Shown here: one piece after another, positions 8,509-14,634 of the stretch | How positions within the stretch are numbered: the stretch's first letter is position 1 | Layout: each line of letters opens with the position of its first letter | Source: an uncultured Erysipelotrichaceae bacterium | Lineage (GTDB): Bacteria > Bacillota_I > Bacilli_A > Erysipelotrichales > Erysipelotrichaceae | Length of the DNA: 16,373 nt | Direction of reading: 5' to 3' | Assembly (NCBI GenBank): GCA_902795525.1 | Contig: CADBLN010000005.1 | Location: forward strand, 1-16,373 | Notes under the pieces: generated by a model | Database searches by the model: none | The model's input: the letters and a program-made list of their open reading frames with translations, nothing else | What the model was told of the DNA's origin: nothing | Program-made: the position numbers and the translations under genes

Positions 8509-8523
8509 TAAATAGTGTAAAAT
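8497..8523 (+). promoter_or_regulatory. Possible promoter for rqcH, overlapping the gmk promoter
   Basis: TAAAAT (8518-8523) is a 5/6 match to the -10 consensus and sits 17 nt before the rqcH ATG. The best upstream box is TTGTTA (8497-8502), 4/6, at a short 15-nt spacing. It overlaps the gmk -35 region on the other strand, so the two divergent promoters may compete. The evidence is weak. Confidence 0.35.
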
Positions 8524-8540
8524 GTTGTTGAGGATGATTT

Positions 8541-10175
8541 ATGGCTTTTGACGGAATGTTTTTAAGGCAAGTTGTGAAACAATTACAACCTGTTGTAGGC
8601 TCAAGAATTAACCGTATTTATCAAATATCAGATACGGAGGTTTTGTTCATACTCAAAAGACACCAAAAGTACCAATTAATGATTTCGTGCCATTCAAGTT
8701 ATAATCGTATTCATTTAACTGATTACCAATATCCAACTAGAAGTACCCCTTCAAATTACATAATGATATTAAGAAAATATCTTGAAGGTGGATCTGTTAA
8801 AAGCATCCAACAAGCTGGGCTTGACCGTTACCTAACCATTACCATCAGTAATCGTAATGAAATAGGTGACAGAATTAACCTGGAGCTCTATGTAGAATTA
8901 ATGGGCAAATATGCAAACCTCATCTTAATTAAGGATGGCAAAATTCTAGATGCCCTAAAACATATACCTCCATTTGAAAACACTCGAAGAATTATTCATC
9001 CTGGCATAACTTTTAAGCCAACTGAATCTCAAGATGATAAGATTGATCCTTATTCAATAGAAGAAATTAAAAGCAACGAAAACCTTTTTGAAAAACTTGT
9101 TGGTTTCTCACCGCTTCTATCAAACGAGTTTCATTTTCGCATGAATAGGGGCCAAAGTTATAAGGAAATACTTGATTTTATTGATAATTCTTCAAAAATA
9201 TACATCTCTAAGATTAATGATCAGGAACTCTTCCATTGTCTGCCGTTAACCCACTTAAAGACTGAACCTGTAGAAATGGAGATTTGTTCTGGTTTAGATT
9301 TTATCTATTTCAGCAAAGAAGAACGTGAAAGAATTCGCCAACAGACTGGGGATCTTTTCAAATTCACAAGGAAAGAAATCAAGAAACAGGAAAACAAAAT
9401 AATCAAATTAGAAGAAGCCTTGGAAGAAGCGCTAAACTGTGATATTTGGAGAAGATATGGTGATGCTTTATATGCAAATAGCGGTACTGAAACAAAAGGT
9501 TTAACCTCAATAACTTTAAAAGATTGGAATGACGATTCCTTAACCATTCCACTAGACCCAAAGCTAGATCTAAAGGGAAATGCCAAAAAATGTTTTCAAA
9601 AGTATCGTAAAGGTAGTAGTGGACAAAAATATATCAGCGAGCAATTGCAACAAGCTCAAGCTAATCTCGAGTATTTTCAATTATTGCAACAGCAACTAGA
9701 ACAAGCTGACTTTAATAGTGCAGCAGAAATACGCCAAGAGCTAGAAGACAATGGTTTTTTAAGAAACAAGAAAAGCTTGAAGAAAAAAAAGAAAAATGAA
9801 GAACCACATTACACCAAAATTAGTTTTAATGATAAGCTTATCTATGTGGGCAAAAACAACATACAAAACGACTTCATTACTTTTAAAAAGTCTAGCCGCA
9901 TTGACACTTGGTTCCATGTCAAAGATTTAACTGGAGCCCATGTGGTTATTACTACTCAAACCCCAAATGAAGAAGAAATTAGACTATGTGCTCAATTAGC
10001 TGCATACTTCTCCAAAGCTAGACAGTCTTCATCTATACCGGTTAACTACAGCTTGGTTAAAAACCTAAAAAAAATACCTGGCAATAAGCTAGGTATGGTC
10101 TCGATGAAGGAATATAATACAATCTACATTGATGTAGATGAAGACTATATAACAAAAATATTGGGCAACAATTAA
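8541..10175 (+). CDS. rqcH: NFACT-family ribosome quality-control factor RqcH
   Basis: This 544-residue protein is the bacterial homologue of Rqc2/NEMF. It binds peptidyl-tRNA-obstructed 50S subunits and directs C-terminal alanine tails that mark stalled peptides for degradation. The NFACT-N domain begins MAFDGMFLRQVVKQL. D95-R96 in GLDRYL matches the DR pair needed for tailing in B. subtilis RqcH, and ELMGKYANLIL (119-129) is a family signature. Coiled-coil segments lie around 275-300 and 362-400, followed by a lysine-rich linker (about 409-419). The NFACT-R domain (about 421-540) contains IYVGKNNIQNDF and DTWFHVKDLTGAHVVI. Older annotations call this a fibronectin-binding protein. The ATG is preceded by GAGGATGATTT, a good ribosome binding site. 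It is a single-gene unit divergent from gmk and convergent with rapZ. Confidence 0.95.
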   Translation: MAFDGMFLRQVVKQLQPVVGSRINRIYQISDTEVLFILKRHQKYQLMISCHSSYNRIHLTDYQYPTRSTPSNYIMILRKYLEGGSVKSIQQAGLDRYLTITISNRNEIGDRINLELYVELMGKYANLILIKDGKILDALKHIPPFENTRRIIHPGITFKPTESQDDKIDPYSIEEIKSNENLFEKLVGFSPLLSNEFHFRMNRGQSYKEILDFIDNSSKIYISKINDQELFHCLPLTHLKTEPVEMEICSGLDFIYFSKEERERIRQQTGDLFKFTRKEIKKQENKIIKLEEALEEALNCDIWRRYGDALYANSGTETKGLTSITLKDWNDDSLTIPLDPKLDLKGNAKKCFQKYRKGSSGQKYISEQLQQAQANLEYFQLLQQQLEQADFNSAAEIRQELEDNGFLRNKKSLKKKKKNEEPHYTKISFNDKLIYVGKNNIQNDFITFKKSSRIDTWFHVKDLTGAHVVITTQTPNEEEIRLCAQLAAYFSKARQSSSIPVNYSLVKNLKKIPGNKLGMVSMKEYNTIYIDVDEDYITKILGNN

Positions 10176-11032
10176 AACTCCTTATCAATATCACGATGAA
10201 CTATCACTAAGTGATAGTTTGTTTCTTTTAGTGCTTCTTCAATATTCTTCACAAAAGCTACGCTTCGATGATGCCCAGATGTACATCCAATAGCAATAAC
10301 CAATTCATTTTTTCCCTCATCCACATAATAAGGTAGAAAAGTTTTTACAAAGTCCAATATCTTTACGGACATTTCCTGAGCTTGTGGATGGTTAAAGACA
10401 TATTCATATACACAATCTTCTAAACCTGTATGGTTTCTTAAATCCTCACAATAGAAAGGATTTGGCATACATCTAACATCAAATACTAAGTCCGCTTCAT
10501 TTGGTATGCCGTTTCGGTAACCAAATGAAATTAGCTTGATAGTCAGACCAGCAAAACTACCTGTACTAAAAGTATCAATAATAGTTTGTTTTAACTGTTG
10601 TGCTTTTAAATTAGTCGAATCAATAACAATATCTGCTTTATCCATTATTGGTTGACACAACTCGGCCTCTTTCTCAATGGCGCCTTCTAATGTTGGTGTT
10701 TTATCAGAAATAAGCGGATGTTTTCTCCTAGTTTGTTTGAAACGATTTAAAACCACATCTGATTCAGTATAAATAAACAATAAGCTGTATTCAATTGAGG
10801 CCTTTTCTAATTGATCTAGTTCTGACAAAAAAGTATTAAACATCTCTTGAGACCTGCTATCAATAACCACGGCCATGTTTTTTGTGGTCGGATTATCCGT
10901 TTGTAAGCGACACACCGGTAACAAAAGCTGAGGTGGTAAGTTATCAATGCAATAATACCCCATATCCTCTAAGGTGTTGCACACCAAAGATTTACCACTA
11001 CCTGCATAACCGGAAATAATTAATAAACTCAT
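10172..11032 (-). CDS. rapZ: RNase adapter / nucleotide-binding protein RapZ (YvcJ)
   Basis: This 286-residue P-loop protein belongs to the RapZ/YvcJ family. In E. coli RapZ delivers the sRNA GlmZ to RNase E; in Firmicutes YvcJ hydrolyses nucleotides and is linked to competence, with its target less clear. Motifs are Walker A GYAGSGKS (8-15), CIDNLP (28-33), RRKHPL (102-107), GIPNEADLVFDVRCMPNPF (about 175-193) and IGCTSGHHRS (248-257, usually IGCTGGxHRS). The open frame extends three codons further to a GTG, but the ATG at 11030-11032 sits 8 nt after AAGGAG and is the better start. It is the last gene of the WYL/YcxB-like/rapZ operon, 15 nt after its neighbour. Its stop shares TTAA with the rqcH stop. 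Confidence 0.95.
   Translation of the reverse strand: MSLLIISGYAGSGKSLVCNTLEDMGYYCIDNLPPQLLLPVCRLQTDNPTTKNMAVVIDSRSQEMFNTFLSELDQLEKASIEYSLLFIYTESDVVLNRFKQTRRKHPLISDKTPTLEGAIEKEAELCQPIMDKADIVIDSTNLKAQQLKQTIIDTFSTGSFAGLTIKLISFGYRNGIPNEADLVFDVRCMPNPFYCEDLRNHTGLEDCVYEYVFNHPQAQEMSVKILDFVKTFLPYYVDEGKNELVIAIGCTSGHHRSVAFVKNIEEALKETNYHLVIVHRDIDKEF
10199..10230 (+). terminator. Probable rqcH terminator embedded in the rapZ coding sequence
   Basis: On the plus strand AACTATCAC (10199-10207) pairs perfectly with GTGATAGTT (10211-10219) across a 3-nt loop, followed by TGTTTCTTTT. It starts 24 nt after the rqcH stop but lies inside rapZ, encoding NYHLVI on the other strand. On the minus strand no T-tract follows, so it would act only on rqcH transcripts. 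The stem is AT-rich and its strength is uncertain. Confidence 0.65.
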
Positions 11033-11047
11033 TTGTATCACTCCTTA

Positions 11048-11638
11048 CTACTTCTTTTTTAATTTCAACATGGCCTCTGTTTTGGCAATACGGTCTTCAA
11101 TGTTCATAAGCTTTTTGAATTCGTCTAATTCGTCAACAGATTCAAAAGCTCTCTTTGGTATAACAAAGAAGCTTTTTTTAGTATCAACATAGTAAGAGTC
11201 CTTTTTTTCCACAACCAACATTTCGTTTGTTAGTTTAACAGAACCTTTTTCTTTATCTTGCTTCCAACTGAAAGTCTTAGAATCAATGGTGATGGTTGTC
11301 TCAGGATGCTCCATAGGTTTCTTTTTTAATTCCCTCTTGATTTCCCTTCGATTGAAGAATTCTAAAGTTTTAGGAACTGCCAAGGAAAACAACAAGCTCA
11401 TAATAGCAACTGTAGACATTGACACTGCTGTAGATAAATAAGAAGCCTTAGTTGCTTCATCACCACTACCACCCATTCTAAATAATTGAAAAGCTCCATA
11501 CAATGCTACCAAAGCAGACATCAAATAATAGAGGTTTTTAGTCCTTTTAACGTCTTCTTTGAAAGCATCGCTGTTAACCCTTTTGAAAAATATATACTCA
11601 CTAACTTCTAAATCATTATTCTTATACTTTATTTCCAT
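11048..11638 (-). CDS. YcxB-like two-TM membrane protein of unknown function
   Basis: This is a 196-residue protein with two likely membrane segments (about 36-53 and 68-88). Between them is a Gly/Ser-rich turn, and after them a charged region (96-110, rich in K, R and E) and a soluble beta-rich domain. The C-terminal stretch SFFVIPKRAFESVDELDEF (156-174) strongly recalls the IPKRAF motif of YcxB-like proteins, which is the basis for the name; no biochemical role is known to me. The start chosen is ATG 11636-11638, one base after the stop of the WYL gene, with only a weak upstream GATAAG. A second in-frame ATG (11648-11650) would add four residues and overlap the WYL gene. It sits between a WYL regulator and rapZ in one tight operon. 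Confidence 0.8.
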   Translation of the reverse strand: MEIKYKNNDLEVSEYIFFKRVNSDAFKEDVKRTKNLYYLMSALVALYGAFQLFRMGGSGDEATKASYLSTAVSMSTVAIMSLLFSLAVPKTLEFFNRREIKRELKKKPMEHPETTITIDSKTFSWKQDKEKGSVKLTNEMLVVEKKDSYYVDTKKSFFVIPKRAFESVDELDEFKKLMNIEDRIAKTEAMLKLKKK

Positions 11639-11639
11639 A

Positions 11640-12599
11640 TTACTTATCATATCTAGCCACAACACTCATACAAGTATCACGGTATTCCTTTCTTATTTCT
11701 TCTGGGCCAAGAATTTCTATAGCATCGCCAAACTTAAACACCCAACTATAGAATGTTAAAGTGTTCTTAACTCTAACGTCTGTAACGAAATGGTCTTCAC
11801 TATCAACTAATACAATCTTGTTTTCTCCAAACTGATCATTTATTTCGCTTGCTAGTTTTGTGGCACATCTTAGCCTAACTCTAACATCATCTCCAGCATA
11901 CATTTCAAATGTTTTTTCCATATATTCTTGAAGGTCAAAATGTTTGCGGACATGTTCGGTTTGGATAGTTTCAACATTTTCCATTCGATCTAGCCGATAA
12001 TGAGCAAAAGCTTCATATCTTTCATCATAACCGATTAGATAATATCTTTCTTGATTCCATACCAATGCGTATGGCACCAACATATATTGGCTTTTCTTGC
12101 GCAGTTTTTTCTCATTTTTAATGTTATAACTAAAATAAGAAAAAGTGATGGCTTGTTTAGTAAATATCGCCTTTTGTAAGGCATCAATATTATACAGAAT
12201 ATGTTCATTCTTTGTTTTGTTGTGGCGATATCCCGATGTTTCAGAAAACATTTTCCTTTCAAACTTATTCGTTAAAGACAATAATTTTTCAATCATCTCA
12301 TTGGTCTTCTTTGTGGTTAAAAAATTCCCTGCATTAACTGCGTCAATTAAGACCCTTAATTCTGATGATTCAAAAATTGGAGAATCATAATAATAACCAT
12401 TTAATTCCCCTTCCCTCATCATTTCAATGGCATAACCACACTCGTTCAATACCTTAATGTCATCATAAATTGTTTTTCTTTCAACAACCTCATTCTGTTC
12501 ATCAAGTTTAGTGATTAATTGTTCACTATTAAGTGGATGGTTATAATCAGTTTCTTCCTGCAATACTTTCAATAATTTAATTATTCTTGCCTTGCTCAT
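11640..12599 (-). CDS. HTH/WYL-domain transcriptional regulator
   Basis: This 319-residue protein has an N-terminal winged helix-turn-helix (about 5-70, with recognition helix region VERKTIYDDIKVLNECGY at 39-56). A WYL domain follows (about 140-220), in which the name motif reads YYL (186-188) within ERYYLIGYDE, with YRLDRMENVE at 201-210. A C-terminal WCX-like extension (about 235-310) contains FYSWVFKFG. WYL domains bind nucleic-acid or nucleotide ligands and often control accessory systems such as BREX (BrxR) and CBASS (CapW). The ATG is preceded by AGAGGA. It heads the operon with the YcxB-like gene and rapZ and is divergent from the membrane-protein gene at 12696. Autoregulation through the shared intergenic region is a reasonable inference. 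The ligand is unknown. Confidence 0.9.
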   Translation of the reverse strand: MSKARIIKLLKVLQEETDYNHPLNSEQLITKLDEQNEVVERKTIYDDIKVLNECGYAIEMMREGELNGYYYDSPIFESSELRVLIDAVNAGNFLTTKKTNEMIEKLLSLTNKFERKMFSETSGYRHNKTKNEHILYNIDALQKAIFTKQAITFSYFSYNIKNEKKLRKKSQYMLVPYALVWNQERYYLIGYDERYEAFAHYRLDRMENVETIQTEHVRKHFDLQEYMEKTFEMYAGDDVRVRLRCATKLASEINDQFGENKIVLVDSEDHFVTDVRVKNTLTFYSWVFKFGDAIEILGPEEIRKEYRDTCMSVVARYDK

Positions 12600-12617
12600 T
12601 TTTTCCTCTTTTTTTCT

Positions 12618-12645
12618 ATTATATCACTGTCCAATTAAATGTACA
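12618..12645 (-). promoter_or_regulatory. Predicted extended -10 promoter for the WYL-YcxB-like-rapZ operon
   Basis: On the minus strand a perfect TATAAT (plus 12618-12623) is preceded by TGA, making an extended -10 (TGnTATAAT). A possible -35, TGTACA (plus 12640-12645), is 16 nt upstream and itself palindromic. Transcription would start only about 10-15 nt before the AGAGGA ribosome binding site. Confidence 0.65.
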
Positions 12646-12648
12646 CTA

Positions 12649-12678
12649 GGTAACATAAAAAACATCTACAATGTTGCC
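12649..12678. promoter_or_regulatory. Inverted repeat in the divergent intergenic region, candidate WYL operator
   Basis: GGTAACAT (12649-12656) and ATGTTGCC (12671-12678) form arms matching at 7 of 8 positions around a 14-nt spacer. It lies just before the ribosome binding site of the membrane-protein gene and just upstream of the WYL-operon promoter. This position suits an operator for a divergently encoded autoregulator. No binding evidence exists. Confidence 0.35.
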
Positions 12679-12695
12679 ACATGGAGGTATTAACT

Positions 12696-13226
12696 ATGTC
12701 AAAAGTAAAACAAATAATCTTAGCTTATTCTTTAACTTATGTCAGTCTCGCCTTAGCCATAAATGGTAGCTATTTTTTCCCAATAATAATTATTCTATTT
12801 TCAGTGTTATTGCTTAAAAGAAACATAAATCCTGGCAGAGCACACAACTATAAATCAATTTATCTCACTATCCCACAACTAGGCTTACTAATACTTAGTT
12901 TCAACCAAATCCTTTATATCAATTTATCTTTTCTATTATGTTGTGCATATATCATTGGATTTAATATCTTTCACTTATTTGTTTTAGAAAGCCTGTCACA
13001 GAAAAAACAATTTAAAATTTTAGGAATAGAAAGCTTATTATTCATTTTTCTAACTACATTAGTTGGCATAATGGATATTATTGTTAGAAAATATACTGGT
13101 TTTGGAGTCCTAACAGGGTTCTGGTATCTCTTGATATCATTAGGCAGCAACATTTTCTTAAACATTGTGTATGTACTAATCAACACAACATCCTTAACTT
13201 CCATAAAGAACGAGAACTTAGGTTAA
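12696..13226 (+). CDS. Multi-TM integral membrane protein, unrecognised family
   Basis: This 176-residue, very hydrophobic protein has roughly five to six predicted membrane spans, separated by short basic loops (for example KRNINPGRAHNYK and a KK-containing loop near the middle). There is no enzyme motif I can recognise and no clear signal-peptide cleavage site; the first span begins almost at the N-terminus (SKVKQIILAYSLTYVSLALA). The frame opens at an ATG at 12681, but ATG 12696-12698 has a perfect GGAGG site 8 nt upstream, which itself overlaps that earlier ATG, so 12696 is preferred. It is divergent from the WYL regulator and followed by its own terminator, so it forms a one-gene unit. 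Function is unknown. An immunity or effector membrane component is possible but unsupported. Confidence 0.75.
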   Translation: MSKVKQIILAYSLTYVSLALAINGSYFFPIIIILFSVLLLKRNINPGRAHNYKSIYLTIPQLGLLILSFNQILYINLSFLLCCAYIIGFNIFHLFVLESLSQKKQFKILGIESLLFIFLTTLVGIMDIIVRKYTGFGVLTGFWYLLISLGSNIFLNIVYVLINTTSLTSIKNENLG

Positions 13227-13244
13227 TGCCAAGTTCTGTTTTTT
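13213..13244 (+). terminator. Rho-independent terminator overlapping the membrane-protein stop codon
   Basis: AGAACTT-A-GG (13213-13222) pairs with CC-AAGTTCT (13229-13237), nine base pairs with one bulged A and a 6-nt loop TTAATG containing the TAA stop (13224-13226). TTTTTT follows at 13239-13244. It separates the membrane-protein gene from the downstream ATPase gene. Confidence 0.8.
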
Positions 13245-13298
13245 ATTATAAAAACTAAATGTACATATCTCCCTTTTTAATAAAACTATTGTTTAATG

Positions 13299-13304
13299 TA
13301 TAAT
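13299..13304 (+). promoter_or_regulatory. Predicted -10 box for the ATPase-DUF2974-surE operon
   Basis: A perfect TATAAT sits 19 nt before the ATPase ATG. The -35 region at 17-nt spacing (TTTAAT) is a poor match, which suggests a weak or activator-dependent promoter. The palindrome ATGTACAT (13259-13266) is 32 nt upstream of the -10, a typical activator position. The mRNA leader would be only about 13 nt, with a poor ribosome binding site. Confidence 0.5.
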
Positions 13305-13323
13305 AATAAATGGTAGAAGACTT

Positions 13324-14634
13324 ATGCAAATAAAAATAGATAGTTATAAAAACATTAAAGACTTAAGAATTACAATCCCGGATAGTAAACTTTTAATTTT
13401 GTTAGGATCAAACGGCGTTGGTAAGACAAATACTCTTGAAGCCATTAGCTTAGGTTTGTATAACTTTGATAATGACACAAGGTATGATTCAACATATTTG
13501 CTGTCATTAGATGCATTGACAAACCATGATGTAAACTATCCACATCAAAAAGAGATACGTGAAATAATTGGCGATAGTCCTGATGATTTCCAGAACTCTT
13601 TATTGAATTATTTAGAGAAAGCTCATCAAGAAATACAAAAGCCATTATTAAGACAATATATTAATGACGCTTTGACGTCTTTATCTTATTCAATCACAAA
13701 CAACAAATTTGACCCTTCTACCTTAGCGATTACTCGTTTAGTAATTTTACACAGGTTATACCAAACAGCTCAAAAGGAAAACAAAAAATATATTATCTTG
13801 GTTGATTCACCAGAACTATTTGCCCATCCATTGTTGATGGATGAAATCACAACTATTTTAAGTCAATTAAGAGAAATTGGCTGTTTAATCATCCTTTCAA
13901 CTCATTCAAACTATGTAATATCAAAAATGTTCACAAGCTTTTTAGAGATTGTGAAGCTCGATAAAGATCCTGAAGGACTAGTTGTAGCACAATGTGTTGA
14001 CATGGAAAAAATAAAAAGAGAAATCAAGCACTTCTATGATTCTGATGAAAATCTTAAACATAGCTTTTCAAGAAGCAGCCACTATGATGAGGGCTTATTG
14101 ACGCTATTAGATAAAGATATTGAAGCCTATTTGATTACTGCTTTTAGAGACCACATTATAACTGCTTACTTCTCCAAGGTGGTAGTTTTAGGAGAAGGTG
14201 CAAGCGAAAATGTCTTATTTGATTATATTGAAAATGAAATCCATCCTAATTGGATTAGAGAGCACCAAGTTGGTTTTATCACCTGTATGGGTAAATCAAC
14301 TATGCCTTTGTACTTCATATTCTTAAATCAACTTGGCGTAAAAACATTTGTTCTCTACGACTATGATAATCAAGATAATGTTGTCCATAAGGCTTATAAA
14401 GAAGGTTTTGACAATTACTATCAATCCCACAAGTCTTTATTTGGCAGTTACTACTTAAAACCTGATTTAGAAGGTTACTTAAACATTGATTTCACCAAGG
14501 TTCAATCTATCATTAAACCTGTTCATATATTTAACTATACTTTTTTACAAAAAACTGAGAACCATGCTCTTACAGAGTTGCTGGATGTAATAGAAGACAA
14601 TATCATAAGGATGGTAAAGACAAATGAACATTAA
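13324..14634 (+). CDS. OLD-like ATPase-TOPRIM protein with degenerate ATPase motifs
   Basis: This 436-residue protein starts with an ABC/SMC-type ATPase head in the OLD style. Walker A GSNGVGKT is at 28-35, Walker B ILVD at 158-161 runs on as SPELFAHP, and the H-loop STHSNYVI is at 192-199. The region that should hold the LSGGE-type signature reads FDPSTLAITRLVILHRLYQ (129-147), without the usual SGG. The usual catalytic DE after Walker B is DS (D161, S162). The C-terminal half looks TOPRIM-like: VVVLGEGASEN (286-296) with E291 and E295, and FVLYDYD (342-348) with D346 and D348. OLD-family proteins are nucleases found in phage defence (P2 Old, Gabija GajA). There is no strong ribosome binding site. 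The last 11 nt overlap the next gene. It could also be an uncharacterised AAA_21-type regulator. Confidence 0.82.
   Translation: MQIKIDSYKNIKDLRITIPDSKLLILLGSNGVGKTNTLEAISLGLYNFDNDTRYDSTYLLSLDALTNHDVNYPHQKEIREIIGDSPDDFQNSLLNYLEKAHQEIQKPLLRQYINDALTSLSYSITNNKFDPSTLAITRLVILHRLYQTAQKENKKYIILVDSPELFAHPLLMDEITTILSQLREIGCLIILSTHSNYVISKMFTSFLEIVKLDKDPEGLVVAQCVDMEKIKREIKHFYDSDENLKHSFSRSSHYDEGLLTLLDKDIEAYLITAFRDHIITAYFSKVVVLGEGASENVLFDYIENEIHPNWIREHQVGFITCMGKSTMPLYFIFLNQLGVKTFVLYDYDNQDNVVHKAYKEGFDNYYQSHKSLFGSYYLKPDLEGYLNIDFTKVQSIIKPVHIFNYTFLQKTENHALTELLDVIEDNIIRMVKTNEH

Noticed and set aside
9305..9586. Minus-strand open frame of 93 codons inside rqcH
   Set aside because: It is antisense to the RqcH coiled-coil region and has no promoter or ribosome binding site.
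10140..10171. Terminator for the rapZ operon just beyond its stop
   Set aside because: Only a 4-bp ATTG/CAAT stem precedes a short T run on the minus strand, too weak to support.
8541..10175. Fibronectin-binding adhesin
   Set aside because: The older name for this family; the NFACT-N and NFACT-R domains, the DR pair and the lack of a signal peptide or anchor fit the ribosome quality-control role.
12667..12672. TACAAT as a -10 box for the membrane-protein gene
   Set aside because: It matches 5 of 6 positions, but no -35 lies at 16-18 nt (TGTACA is 21 nt away) and it falls within the inverted repeat, so no promoter is called.
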